Shown here piece by piece: positions 8,903 to 18,083 of a DNA stretch of 64,000 nt (position 1 is the stretch's first letter; each line of letters opens with the position of its first letter). The notes beneath the pieces were generated by a model, which was not told the origin of the DNA, made no database searches, and saw only the letters and a program-made list of their open reading frames with translations. The position numbers and the translations under genes are program-made. The stretch covers positions 3,100,001 through 3,164,000 of the forward strand of contig NZ_CP037953.1 of the NCBI RefSeq assembly GCF_009756665.1, in the 5' to 3' direction. Origin of the DNA: Permianibacter aggregans (GTDB lineage Bacteria; Pseudomonadota; Gammaproteobacteria; Enterobacterales; Permianibacteraceae).

Positions 8903-9432
8903 TTTCACAATTTCACTAGCAGCAGTACTCAATTAGGGGAAGTTAATCTGATATTTCATCTTTGCAGTTTTTAAAGCAGATCAAACTCCCACGGAATAGA
9001 AAAAACGGGGCCCCCGTATGCGCCAGCCGGCAGCGACAGGATGGAAGCCGGGTACAACCGCAAGGACAGCGGTTGTAGCGCTGTTGAGGCATGGATGCCG
9101 ACTCAGCGCGGCCCGAGCTGGAGGCCTGTCGATGCCGGAACGGCCTAGACGAAGTAAAGCAACTCTCCTGGCGCTTCAGGGCGTGGTGGATTCGTGCCAT
9201 CCAGGCACTCACCCTACGGGCGCCTCCCGCGTCCAAATTTGTTCCTGACAAATTTGTCTTTTGCCTACTTTTCTTGCACGAGCAAGATAAAGTAGGGCGA
9301 CCGCCGGGGCGCATCCCGGCAATCGCGAAAGTCGAAGCGCCTTTGAAGTGTCGAGACCACTTTGAACGTCAAGTGCGGCTTTATTCCCCCAGATTGTTTT
9401 GGCATACAAGAGCGATGATCGATCTTTGAAGA
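8903..9432. other. 530-base non-coding block inside the arsenic operon, with hairpins
   Basis: No credible gene: the open frames are short, in opposing frames and resemble nothing I know. It holds acaaccgc/gcggttgt (9053-9076), a longer hairpin ctacttttcttgc-acga-gcaagataaagtag (9265-9294), a direct repeat caaatttgt (about 9234 and 9249), and on the minus strand a GC palindrome plus T6 (about 9000-9017) that could terminate the GAPDH message. The text resembles dispersed intergenic repeats seen in some gammaproteobacteria, but I cannot verify that here. Confidence 0.5.
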
Positions 9433-10437
9433 TTATTCCTTCGTTCCGACCATCGCCACCAACTCCACCACCCGATTGGCATACGCCCACTCATTGTCAT
9501 ACCAGGCATAAATCTTCACCTGGGTTTCATTGACGACCATCGTCGACAGCGCATCAATGATCGACGAACGCGGATCGGTTTTGTAATCAATCGATACCAG
9601 CGGCTTTTCTTCATAGCCGAGAATGCCTCGCAGCGAGGTTTCCGCTGCCTGTTTCAATGCGGCATTGACTTCCTCAACGGTCGTTGCGCGTTCCACCTCG
9701 AATACGCAATCGGTCAGTGAGGCGTTCGCCAGTGGCACGCGCACGGCGTGGCCATTCAGTCGGCCTTTCAGTTCCGGGAAAATCTCGGTGATGGCAGTTG
9801 CGGAACCGGTGGTCGTTGGAATCAGGCTGATGCCGCAAGCGCGCGCCCGACGCAGATCTTTATGGGCAGTGTCGAGAATGCTTTGGGTATTGGTCAGATC
9901 ATGAATGGTGGTGATCGAGCCATGACGAATACCAAAACGTTCATGGATGACTTTCACCACCGGAGCGAGGCAATTTGTTGTGCAAGAGGCTGCAGTAACG
10001 ATGCGGTGCTGGCTTGGATCGTATTGATCATCGTTGACGCCAACGACGATATTCAGCACGCTTTTTTCTTTCACCGGTGCGGAAACGACCACGCGTTTGA
10101 CACCTTGATCTAGATAAGCTTGCAGCAGCGTTGTCGATTTCATTTTGCCAGTCGCTTCGATCACGACATCGCAGTCGGACCATGTACTATCGGCGATGGC
10201 TTTGTTCTGCGTGAAGCGAATGCGCTGATGGTTAATCGTGAGCGATTCCTTGTCGGCGGCGATCGCTTGCGGCCAGCGCCCATGCACCGAGTCAAACTCC
10301 AGCAAATGGGCAAACGTGGCCGCATCGGCGGCCGGGTCATTGATCGCGACTACCCTCAGAGATGGATGAGTAAACGCTGCCCGCAGCGCCAAGCGGCCGA
10401 TACGACCAAAACCATTGATTCCGACTTTGATGCTCAT
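9433..10437 (-). CDS. ArsJ-associated glyceraldehyde-3-phosphate dehydrogenase
   Basis: A 334-residue GAPDH. It has the NAD-binding '[16 protein letters not shown]', the active-site Cys in '[12 protein letters not shown]', His in 'HDLTNTQSI' and the C-terminal '[18 protein letters not shown]'. It lies between arsR and arsJ on the same strand, the known arrangement in which a dedicated GAPDH uses arsenate in place of phosphate to form 1-arseno-3-phosphoglycerate. Sequence alone would allow a glycolytic enzyme; the assignment to arsenic resistance comes from the neighbours. It begins 27 bases after the arsR stop, so the two are co-transcribed. Confidence 0.92.
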   Translation of the reverse strand: MSIKVGINGFGRIGRLALRAAFTHPSLRVVAINDPAADAATFAHLLEFDSVHGRWPQAIAADKESLTINHQRIRFTQNKAIADSTWSDCDVVIEATGKMKSTTLLQAYLDQGVKRVVVSAPVKEKSVLNIVVGVNDDQYDPSQHRIVTAASCTTNCLAPVVKVIHERFGIRHGSITTIHDLTNTQSILDTAHKDLRRARACGISLIPTTTGSATAITEIFPELKGRLNGHAVRVPLANASLTDCVFEVERATTVEEVNAALKQAAETSLRGILGYEEKPLVSIDYKTDPRSSIIDALSTMVVNETQVKIYAWYDNEWAYANRVVELVAMVGTKE

Positions 10438-10464
10438 GGACGAATTCCTTGCTTCGATTATTAC

Positions 10465-10806
10465 TTAACAGCAACGTTCAGGCCGATTGCACATCGTGGC
10501 CAATCGTTGCTGATTTTTTTTGACGTAGGGTTGGTTGCCGTTGGCGGCCTGTTGCAGCACCGTGCTTGCCCACGCTGGCAATTGCGGATGCAGGCGGTAA
10601 TAGATCCATTTGCCCTGGCGTTTGCTCTGCAACACACCAGCGGTTTTCAGCTGCGCCAAATGTCGCGAGATTTTTGGTTGGCTGTCCTGCAGCGCGGCGC
10701 CGAGTTCGCAGACGCAAAGCTCACCTTGGGTGGTCAGCAACATCAGCATCCGCAGCCGGGTTTCATCGGCCAGACTTTTAAAGAAACTAACGGGATTCAG
10801 GGCCAT
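10465..10806 (-). CDS. arsR: ArsR/SmtB-family arsenic-responsive repressor
   Basis: A 113-residue winged-helix protein starting 'MALNPVSFFKSLADETRLRM'. The As(III)-binding pair lies in 'GELCVCELGAAL' on the recognition-helix side, as in the classical ArsR of E. coli, and 'DSQPKISRHLAQLKTAGV' is the DNA-reading helix. The C-terminal tail adds further cysteines (MCNRPERCC) that might take part in metal binding. The ATG at 10806 matches family length; the longer open frame upstream would run through the operator. It is first in the operon with GAPDH and arsJ and is likely autoregulated. Confidence 0.92.
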   Translation of the reverse strand: MALNPVSFFKSLADETRLRMLMLLTTQGELCVCELGAALQDSQPKISRHLAQLKTAGVLQSKRQGKWIYYRLHPQLPAWASTVLQQAANGNQPYVKKNQQRLATMCNRPERCC

Positions 10807-10839
10807 CAGCAATTCCGTAGGGAAGAGACGGAGTAAATG

Positions 10840-10878
10840 TATATGGAAAATCACATATATGGAAGATCGAATATATGA
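10840..10878. promoter_or_regulatory. Three 16-bp-spaced repeats upstream of arsR, candidate ArsR operator
   Basis: tatatgg (10840-10846), tatatgg (10856-10862) and tatatga (10872-10878) recur with an exact 16-base period in the arsR/ZIP divergent region (10807-11081). The AT-rich sequence would also hold the arsR promoter. Binding by ArsR is inferred. Confidence 0.45.
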
Positions 10879-11081
10879 CGCTTTGATGACGGCTATGGCC
10901 ATTGATCGAAACTATGGTGCTGATTGCCGTGGCGTGTTGGTCAGCGTGGTGTATTTGCGCAACACTTCGGGGAGTCAGCGCCATGGCAAAGCCGCTAGCG
11001 CTTGCAGAATCCGGGAATGCTGACAACGTATAAATGCAGCCCTCATTGGGTACTGACTTCGAACGCTGGACCAAGGGCACC

Positions 11082-12011
11082 ATGGAACACACCGAACCTG
11101 CGCCGTTTTCACTACGCCAAGCCTGGATCGAGGAGGCACGAAAACATCCGTGGACGCTCGCCAGCCTCGGCATCTCCACGCTGGCCGTGTTGGCGCTGTT
11201 TGTCGTCGGCCTGTTCCGGGCCTTGGCCGCGTATCCAGACAATCATCTTGCCGATGCTCTTTACGGTGGCTTGGCTGCGTTCGCGGCCACCGCGTTCGGT
11301 GCGTTTCTGGCACTGGGTCTGCGCCGCCTTTCGCAAAAGCTGGCTGACGGCATGCTGGGTTTTGCCGCCGGCATGATGCTGGCCGCCAGTGCGTTTTCAT
11401 TGATCCTGCCCGGCATTGCTGCTGCGGAAGACATCACCGGCAGCCGCCTTGGCGCCGCGTTAACGGTCGTTGTCGGATTGACGCTTGGTGTCATGCTGAT
11501 GCTCGGGCTGGACCGCTTCACGCCGCACGAACATGAATACGTTGGCAAATGCGGGCCCGGTTGCGAGCGCATCAGCCGCGTTTGGTTGTTTGTTTTTGCC
11601 ATTACGCTGCACAATCTGCCGGAGGGTATGGCCATCGGCGTCAGTTTCGCCGGCGGTGATTTCAGCGTCGGTGCCACCGTCGCGACGGCGATTTCGATTC
11701 AGGATATTCCGGAAGGCTTGGCGGTGGCGATGGCGTTGCGCACCGCTGATCTGTCGGCCTGGCAGGCAACGTTGATTGGTGCCGCCACCGGTTTGATGGA
11801 GCCACTCGGCGCTCTGCTCGGCATCGGTCTTGCTGGTGGTTTGCCGCTTGCCTATCCGATTGGCATGGGGCTTTCGGCCGGTGCGATGATTTTCATTGTT
11901 TCACACGAAGTGATTCCGGAAACCCATCGTCACGGTCATCAAACAATGGCGACGATGGGTGTGATGATCGGTTTCGCGGTGATGATGGTGCTCGATACGG
12001 CGCTGGGCTAA
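11082..12011 (+). CDS. ZIP-family divalent metal transporter
   Basis: A 309-residue inner-membrane protein with about eight helices. The two metal-binding helix motifs of ZIP proteins are present: 'ITLHNLPEGMAIGVSF' and 'ISIQDIPEGLAVAMAL'; a third conserved His lies in 'FIVSHEVIPETHRHGH'. ZIP proteins import Zn2+, Fe2+ or Mn2+. A loop with Cys and His ('HEHEYVGKCGPGCERI') could sense or capture metal. I take the ATG at 11082 because agggcacc lies just before it; an in-frame ATG at 11034 would add 16 unlikely residues. It is divergent from arsR, but there is no evidence that it is part of arsenic resistance. Confidence 0.88.
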   Translation: MEHTEPAPFSLRQAWIEEARKHPWTLASLGISTLAVLALFVVGLFRALAAYPDNHLADALYGGLAAFAATAFGAFLALGLRRLSQKLADGMLGFAAGMMLAASAFSLILPGIAAAEDITGSRLGAALTVVVGLTLGVMLMLGLDRFTPHEHEYVGKCGPGCERISRVWLFVFAITLHNLPEGMAIGVSFAGGDFSVGATVATAISIQDIPEGLAVAMALRTADLSAWQATLIGAATGLMEPLGALLGIGLAGGLPLAYPIGMGLSAGAMIFIVSHEVIPETHRHGHQTMATMGVMIGFAVMMVLDTALG

Positions 12012-12076
12012 TGGCGCAGAACCGTTTGGACATTCCGCTGCCGTGGTGAAATGCACTGTCCAATTGAATCGGCCTA

Positions 12077-12118
12077 CTGCACTGTTGCGAACGCTGTTTT
12101 CTGTTCGCAACAGTGCAG
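12077..12118. terminator. Perfect 16-bp inverted repeat between convergent genes
   Basis: CTGCACTGTTGCGAAC (12077-12092) and GTTCGCAACAGTGCAG (12103-12118) are exact complements around a 10-base loop. It sits between the ZIP gene and the minus-strand TPR gene. There is no long T-run, so termination may be factor-assisted or the structure may do something else. Confidence 0.6.
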
Positions 12119-12169
12119 ATAAGCACTAAACCTTAACAATACCGTCGCTAACTTAGCGAGTTCGCGTTA

Positions 12170-14095
12170 TCAATAGAACCGACCAGTAGCGTTGCCGTTA
12201 GCGTCAATCTGACATCGACGCAGCGTCACACCATTAAGCTTGATTTGGCGATTGTTGAGAATCTGAATCGTGGCATCGCCATCGGTACCGGAAAGCGAAT
12301 AGGTCCATGTTTTGGTATCCACTTCGTCTGGCGAAGAGTAGAAACGTCCATGTGATTCCATACCCATGGCGTTCTTGCCTCGATTGTCATCCTGCGTGCC
12401 GGTGAACGTATGAAGAAACGCATTGTCGGTTCCGCCGAAGTACAGCGACGCCGAGCGCTGCACGAGACCCTCCCGGCATGCTTGCTCGGCGAAAGGCGTG
12501 GATTCAGTGTCGCTGAAGTATTCACGCACATGGGCGTTGAACAAACTTTGTGCTCGATAAGATTCGAAGCCATCCGAACCACCGCGACTTGAGCCAAATC
12601 CTGTGGCGATTGCCGCATCAAAGTCTGCCATGGCGGCGCTGCGACCCCGTGTGGCCGCCCGATAAGCGCCGCGTAAGGCCAGTAGTCTTGCCTTGATCTT
12701 CGCGCTATCTTTCAGATCAGGGCTGTTGGCTTCTTTCATCGCTTCGGCAAATATCGCCTCAGCGTCAGTGTTGCTGAGGTGTTCGCGATACTTGACCACA
12801 TTGTCCACTGAACTCAGGTGCAACGGTTGACCAGCTTCAACCAGACGACGTCGCAAGGCATCGTGGTAACGCTTGGCGTTTTCGTAGGCCATGACATAAA
12901 AATTAAAATTATCTTTGTTTTCTTGTGGATTCACGAAGCCTTGGGTTTCCGGCAGCATTTCCAGATCGGCGACAATCTCCCCCCCATTTTCAATGCGCAT
13001 GTCTTTATTCCACTTGATCCGGAAACGACGGATATCGACATTCGCCGGGTCCATTCGCACGGCTCGATCAAGGGTGTTTTTCGCGTTAGGCAAGCCATTT
13101 TGATGCTCGGCAATGGCCAGGTGAACGTACAACGACGCTTCATTCGGTTGGATCGAAATCGCTTTTTCCATATCCTGAATGGCGGTTTTCGGGCGCATTT
13201 TTGCCCGCGTAATATAAAACCCGACTTCTTTTGGCCAGCGCTGCAATCCGGCCTCGATGATCGCATCCGCTTCTTGTGGTTTGCGCTTTCGCTCCAGCAG
13301 GTTGGCGATCTCGGCAACATAATTCGTCAACGGCGCTTCGCCTTTGTACAGGCTGAGAATTTTTTTGATGACTTCTGTGGTCATGCTGGAGCCGTCATTT
13401 GCCAATGCCCGTCCGTACTCGGCGAGCACGTCCAGGTTGTCTGGCCATTTATGCGCGGCGGCGGTCAGCAACTCCAGCTTTTTGCTGTCCGGACTTGCCA
13501 CACTGGCTCGACGTAACACCAGATTGACGTCTTCCGGAAAGCGCGTGATAGCCTCTTCAATCATGCGGGCGGCTTCAGAGCGGTTGACACTGGCGAGTGC
13601 ATCAAAACGCAAGGCAAGCAGACGTGGCTGCCACTCTACGGGCGCGTTGGTCATCGCTTTCTCGAAACTTTTCGCGGCTGCTGAGCCGAAGTTCAAACCG
13701 TCACCAGGCGACATTTGCAACATGCCCAACAGGTACCAGGCCTCACTGTGCTCCGGGGCAAGTGTCGTGGCTTTTTTCAGATCATCGATCGCTCGCATCC
13801 GATCGGTATTACCGAGAATGGAAGCACGCGCGATATAAACCGGCGCCGAGTTCGGATAGCGAGCAATCAACGCATTGGCACGTTCAATCAAACCGGGCGT
13901 TGCAGCGCCGGCGCGCAAGTCGGCCATCAGCGACTGTACGGCTGTCTCTTCTTCGGTGGGGGGCGTCTGGCTGGTTGCGTAATTGGCGGTGCTGAATGTC
14001 AGTAGCATCACGACGGCCAGCATCGACGTCATACCAAAGTGGGAGCTGCCTTGGCGTGTCTTTACGCCGATCAATCGGAAAAGCGGAGAACCCAT
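12170..14095 (-). CDS. Secreted TPR-like protein of unknown function
   Basis: A 641-residue protein with a long basic N-region and hydrophobic segment (about 22-40, ending TANYATSQ), hence exported. The middle (about 55-400) is built of degenerate TPR units such as 'PEHSEAWYLLGMLQMSPGDG' and 'PNEASLYVHLAIAEHQNGLP'. The last 130 residues form a separate domain with repeated Gly/Ser/Thr strands and two cysteines, which I do not recognise. gaggt five bases before the ATG at 14095 supports the full-length start. It is a single gene, divergent from aidB. It is probably periplasmic; no enzymatic motif is seen. Confidence 0.75.
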   Translation of the reverse strand: MGSPLFRLIGVKTRQGSSHFGMTSMLAVVMLLTFSTANYATSQTPPTEEETAVQSLMADLRAGAATPGLIERANALIARYPNSAPVYIARASILGNTDRMRAIDDLKKATTLAPEHSEAWYLLGMLQMSPGDGLNFGSAAAKSFEKAMTNAPVEWQPRLLALRFDALASVNRSEAARMIEEAITRFPEDVNLVLRRASVASPDSKKLELLTAAAHKWPDNLDVLAEYGRALANDGSSMTTEVIKKILSLYKGEAPLTNYVAEIANLLERKRKPQEADAIIEAGLQRWPKEVGFYITRAKMRPKTAIQDMEKAISIQPNEASLYVHLAIAEHQNGLPNAKNTLDRAVRMDPANVDIRRFRIKWNKDMRIENGGEIVADLEMLPETQGFVNPQENKDNFNFYVMAYENAKRYHDALRRRLVEAGQPLHLSSVDNVVKYREHLSNTDAEAIFAEAMKEANSPDLKDSAKIKARLLALRGAYRAATRGRSAAMADFDAAIATGFGSSRGGSDGFESYRAQSLFNAHVREYFSDTESTPFAEQACREGLVQRSASLYFGGTDNAFLHTFTGTQDDNRGKNAMGMESHGRFYSSPDEVDTKTWTYSLSGTDGDATIQILNNRQIKLNGVTLRRCQIDANGNATGRFY

Positions 14096-14254
14096 GGATA
14101 CCTCATCAATACCCAGCTAAATTCACATGGTCCGAGCATCATATGGACGCGCACCACAAGCGGCAATAAAAATTGCCACGGATTTGCCGGCTTGTTGCGC
14201 CACAATGCAATTAGCTTGAAGATAAAGACCATCGATCTCATTGGGAATCCGCAC

Positions 14255-15943
14255 ATGGACCATCCATCTCGATCACTAGAACACGATTCGTTGGCGCACA
14301 AAGCCCAAGCGGAAACGCATGAAGTATTCAATCAGCCGACACCGCTGGAGCACTACAATGCCTACACCAGCGACAATGCGCTGCAGTTTTGGATCACAAA
14401 ATTTGGTGGCGATTGGGCCAGCAGCAATTTGCGAGCGTATGGCGATCGCTGTGGCAATGAACTGCAGCGCGCTGGTTTTCTGGCCAATGAAAACAAACCG
14501 CAATTCGATACGCATGACCGCTTTGGTCATCGTGTCGATTTGGTGCGCTTTCACCCGGCTTACCATGAATTGATGCATGCCGCCGTGCGGGCCGGCATAC
14601 ACGCTAGCCCTTGGCGTCATCCGATCGCCGGTGCCCATGTCGCCCGCGCCGGTTTGATGTACCTGCATACCCAAGCCGAAGCCGGCACCTGTTGCCCGAT
14701 CACGATGACCTTTGCCGCGGTGCCGGCACTGAAGTCCACGCCATCGGTCGCGGCAGAATGGCTGCCGAAAATCTTGAGCGATGAGTACGACGAACGCAAC
14801 GTGCCTTATACGCAGAAAAACGGTGTGACGATTGGCATGGCGATGACCGAGAAGCAAGGCGGCTCTGATGTCCGTGCCAATACCACGCGCGCTTATCCGT
14901 TAGGCGAAGCGGGGCCCGGCGAGGCTTACGAAATTGTCGGTCATAAATGGTTTTGTTCGGCGCCGATGAGTGATGCGTTTTTGGTGTTGGCGCAAACCGA
15001 AAGCGGTTTGTCCTGTTTTCTGTTGCCGCGCTGGCGACCAGATGGCAACAAAAACGCCATGCACATACAGCGCCTGAAAAACAAACTCGGCAATTGTTCG
15101 AACGCCTCATCGGAAGTCGAATACCGTGGCGCATTTGCCTGGATGCTCGGTGAAGAAGGTCGCGGTGTACGCACCATTATTGATATGGTCGCGATGACGC
15201 GTTTTGATTGCATGATCGGTTCCTCGGGTTTGATGCGCGCGGCTGTTGCGCAAGCCACGCATCACACTTCTGGCCGTTCCGTGTTTGGCAAAAATCTGCA
15301 CAAGCAACCGCTGATGCAAAACGTGCTCGCCGATCTGGCGCTGGAATCAGAAGCGGCATTGGCGTTGACGATGCGGCTTGCCCACAGCCTCGATCAGCAG
15401 CAAGACGAAGCCCATCAATTGTTCGCGCGGCTGGTTACCGCCATCGGTAAATACTGGATCTGCAAACGCGCTCCGCACCTGACCTATGAGGCGATGGAGT
15501 GCATCGGCGGTGTTGGTTATGTCGAAGAGAATCTACTACCGCGTCTGTACCGGGAAGCGCCAGTCAATGCGATTTGGGAGGGCTCGGGTAATGTGCAGTG
15601 TTTGGACGTATTACGCGCCACGGATAAATCGCCAGCCGCGGTCGAGGTGTTGTTCAACGAACTTAATCTGGTGCGTGGCCAATCGGTTGCCTTCGATCAA
15701 CAATTCCTGCAACTGCAAAAGCTGCTGAAAGACCCCACCAGCATCGAAGCCAACTCACGCTTTGTTGTCGATAAACTGGCCGTGCTGCTGCAAGCAGCGA
15801 CGCTGATGCAATCCGGTGAGTCGTTGATCAGCGATGCCTTCGTCGCCGCACGAGTTGAAGGGCAGTCCGCTTTTAACTACGGTTCCTTGCTGAATCAATC
15901 TCAGAGCCAGGCCATCATGCAACGGGCACAACCGCATCTTTGA
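14255..15943 (+). CDS. aidB: AidB-like acyl-CoA dehydrogenase-family flavoprotein
   Basis: A 562-residue protein close to E. coli AidB in length and motifs: 'ETHEVFNQPTPL' at the N-terminus, 'CPITMTFAAVPAL', 'GMAMTEKQGGSDVRANTTRA', 'GHKWFCSAPMSDAFLVLAQT', 'MTRFDCMIGSSGLMRAAV' and 'LPRLYREAPVNAIWEGSGN'. AidB is an FAD- and DNA-binding protein of the adaptive response to alkylation damage; its in vivo reaction is unsettled. The ATG at 14255 is preceded by ttggga; the longer open frame overlaps the divergent TPR gene start and is rejected. No Ada box or other ada-regulon gene is visible nearby. Confidence 0.9.
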   Translation: MDHPSRSLEHDSLAHKAQAETHEVFNQPTPLEHYNAYTSDNALQFWITKFGGDWASSNLRAYGDRCGNELQRAGFLANENKPQFDTHDRFGHRVDLVRFHPAYHELMHAAVRAGIHASPWRHPIAGAHVARAGLMYLHTQAEAGTCCPITMTFAAVPALKSTPSVAAEWLPKILSDEYDERNVPYTQKNGVTIGMAMTEKQGGSDVRANTTRAYPLGEAGPGEAYEIVGHKWFCSAPMSDAFLVLAQTESGLSCFLLPRWRPDGNKNAMHIQRLKNKLGNCSNASSEVEYRGAFAWMLGEEGRGVRTIIDMVAMTRFDCMIGSSGLMRAAVAQATHHTSGRSVFGKNLHKQPLMQNVLADLALESEAALALTMRLAHSLDQQQDEAHQLFARLVTAIGKYWICKRAPHLTYEAMECIGGVGYVEENLLPRLYREAPVNAIWEGSGNVQCLDVLRATDKSPAAVEVLFNELNLVRGQSVAFDQQFLQLQKLLKDPTSIEANSRFVVDKLAVLLQAATLMQSGESLISDAFVAARVEGQSAFNYGSLLNQSQSQAIMQRAQPHL

Positions 15944-16032
15944 ACGGCAAACCACTGAGCGGTTAACGACGGTAAAGATGTTTTTGAGCTAAGCAATACT
16001 CTAAATATCGCCATTCGTTTCTATATAACGTA

Positions 16033-16058
16033 CCGGTTAGCATTTCTCCGCTAACCGG
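16033..16058 (+). terminator. Hairpin downstream of aidB
   Basis: ccggttagc (16033-16041) pairs perfectly with gctaaccgg (16050-16058), followed by ctttctc. It lies in the 321-base gap 15944-16264, which otherwise contains only AT-rich spacer and no gene I can support. It is probably a weak intrinsic terminator. Confidence 0.55.
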
Positions 16059-16264
16059 CTTTCTCGCGCAATACCACGAAATTTGCAGGCTTTTCTCGCA
16101 AACGCTGCTGCGTGATGGATGACCATGCTTGTGCTGCCGTGCCAGCGTGGCAACCGTAGTTTGACATTCGCATGGGCTCAGCGCCGCTTTGGCAAAAGCG
16201 GCAATACCCTCCATACTTCCTTTGTGCTCCTCCGCTTGTTGTACGGCACGAAGGATGATGTGTT

Positions 16265-17830
16265 ATGGCGCAGCCACGAATGAAGTTAACCGCCCTGATC
16301 CTGGGCGTCCTGTTGTCACCGACCAGCTTTGCCGTCGGACTTGGCGACCTCGAATTACAATCCCATTTGAACGAAACCTTGCAGGCGGAAATTCCGCTGC
16401 TCGGTGTTGGCAACGCTGAGTTGCATGAACTGCGAGCCAGCCTCGGTCAGCACGGCGATTTTGCAGCGCTTGGGCTGGATCGCGTGCCCGCGCTGAATGA
16501 CATTCGCGTGCAAATCTTGCCGCGTGGCGATGGCGCGGTGTTGCAGTTGAGCAGTCGGGTGCCGATCCGCGAACCATTGTTGCAATTGGTGTTGGTCGCC
16601 GAGCAGGGCAGCACGCGCTATGTTCGCGAATACGCCTTGTTGCTGGATCTTCCGGGCACACCGCTGCGCACCAGTGCCGCTGTTTCAACAACCTCAGCAA
16701 CCGACACCGCGATACGCATCGCACCAAGTGCGCCGGCTCCAGCTTATACCAATTCCTCCAACGGTTTGACCGCACGCGGCGATAGTTTATCGGTTATCGC
16801 ACAACGTCTGGCTAAAGGTTCTGATTCACACTGGCAACAATGGGCCGTTGCCTTGTTTCGGCAGAACCCGGATGCTTTTATCGGCAATGATCCGAATCGG
16901 CTGAAAATGGCCATCGCATTGCAACTCCCGACTGCAGAGCAGGTGCGTCAAATCGCCAGAAACGAATGGCAGACTTTGCTTCAGCGGCCGCGCGGTGCGA
17001 TGGTCGCGGCATTACAAACACCAGCGCCGACGCCTGCGCTCGTCGAAGAACCGCCAGTCGATCACGCCAAACTGGAACAGATACGGGCACAAAACGCCGA
17101 ACTGAAAAATCAGCTGCAAGCAAACGCCGAGCGACTGCAAGCATTGGAAGCGAAATTACAGGCAATGGATGCGCGTCAAACCGCCTTACTCAGCCCTCAA
17201 CGCGTGCCTGAATTCAATGTCTCGCGCCCGGAAAACCCTCTGCCCACTCCGGTGCGCGTGGTCATCAACGATACGCTTGCCAAAGCTTCGCCAACCAACA
17301 CGGTCACCCCGTCTGTTGCCAACGTTGATGAGCGATCCTGGCGCGATGTCATCTGGACCTTGACCGCCATTGCCGCGCTGGGTGGTTTGAGTGCCTTGTT
17401 CTGGACCTGGTCTGAGCGGCGAGCTGAACGGCGACGTTTCGCCACGGCCCGCGTTCAGCACCAACACGTATTGAGCGAATCGCTGCCATTACCTGAAACC
17501 ATAGAACCGAAGCCGGTAGACGTGACGGCCACAACCGCGGCGGAACGACGCCTGCTGCAGTTAAAGCAAATTCAGGCGGCAATCGATACCTACACCACTT
17601 ATCAATACTTCGATCGCGCAACCGAGTTGCTGCAGCAAGAAATGCAGAAAGCCGGAGATGATCTGACTTTGCGCCGCAAGTTACAGCAACTGATCAAGTC
17701 CGTTCGTAAACAGCAGCACGAAGCGGAGAAAGTATCGGCAAAGGCACTGAGCGATGCGTTCGACAGTGCCACGGCAACCATCAGCGATAAATCGAGTGTG
17801 GACAGCAACAACAAGCAGCACTCTGGTTGA
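16265..17830 (+). CDS. FimV-like LysM/coiled-coil membrane protein (short form)
   Basis: A 521-residue protein. A signal peptide (1-23, ...SPTSFA) is followed by the FimV N-terminal domain ('VGLGDLELQSHLNETLQAEI', 'RVQILPRGD', 'REPLLQLVLV'), a Ser/Thr/Ala linker and a LysM-like segment ('LTARGDSLSVIAQRLAKG'). A coiled coil follows (about 262-295, Gln/Leu/Glu rich), then a single membrane helix (VIWTLTAIAALGG...) and a cytoplasmic part with a helical repeat near 'YQYFDRATELLQQEMQ'. FimV proteins bind peptidoglycan and recruit polar machinery or support type IV pili. It is about half the usual length and lacks the acidic repeat region. It stands alone, not beside truA/asd. Confidence 0.8.
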   Translation: MAQPRMKLTALILGVLLSPTSFAVGLGDLELQSHLNETLQAEIPLLGVGNAELHELRASLGQHGDFAALGLDRVPALNDIRVQILPRGDGAVLQLSSRVPIREPLLQLVLVAEQGSTRYVREYALLLDLPGTPLRTSAAVSTTSATDTAIRIAPSAPAPAYTNSSNGLTARGDSLSVIAQRLAKGSDSHWQQWAVALFRQNPDAFIGNDPNRLKMAIALQLPTAEQVRQIARNEWQTLLQRPRGAMVAALQTPAPTPALVEEPPVDHAKLEQIRAQNAELKNQLQANAERLQALEAKLQAMDARQTALLSPQRVPEFNVSRPENPLPTPVRVVINDTLAKASPTNTVTPSVANVDERSWRDVIWTLTAIAALGGLSALFWTWSERRAERRRFATARVQHQHVLSESLPLPETIEPKPVDVTATTAAERRLLQLKQIQAAIDTYTTYQYFDRATELLQQEMQKAGDDLTLRRKLQQLIKSVRKQQHEAEKVSAKALSDAFDSATATISDKSSVDSNNKQHSG

Positions 17831-18010
17831 GACCAGTTCCTCTCCCAATGTCCAGTCAAGCTAGGCTAAGGTATCGACTGCCCTGAAATCAGCTAAAGAC
17901 AATTAGCTCTGAAAGCCGACTACCCAACCTATAGCTTTCAGATTTCGATTGACCTAACCAACGCATTTCGTAAACTCGCCAAGCGGTATCTCACACTATC
18001 TCCCAGTGTG

Positions 18011-18043
18011 GTAGGTTGGCCAGCGCCCCGCGGAGCCCAACAA
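18011..18043. repeat. Short dispersed-type inverted repeat
   Basis: gtaggttggc...gcccaacaa resembles the widespread intergenic palindrome built on gtaggttggg and cccaac. It lies in the otherwise empty gap 17831-18083. A second palindrome, gaaaaagcgctttttc (about 18069-18084), may help end the minus-strand gene. Confidence 0.35.
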
Positions 18044-18083
18044 GCAATGAGCTCGGCGGTCCGCATCGGAAAAAGCGCTTTTT

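Noticed and set aside
9018-9490. Short frames on both strands between arsJ and the GAPDH gene
   Set aside because: They are short, overlap each other in opposite directions, and lie in hairpin-rich repeat-like DNA; one runs into the GAPDH gene.
10120-10836. 238-residue plus-strand frame opposite GAPDH and arsR
   Set aside because: It is antisense to two clearly recognised genes and has no recognisable product.
12818-13516. 232-residue plus-strand frame opposite the TPR gene
   Set aside because: It is a shadow of the 641-residue gene, which has a good start signal and TPR units.
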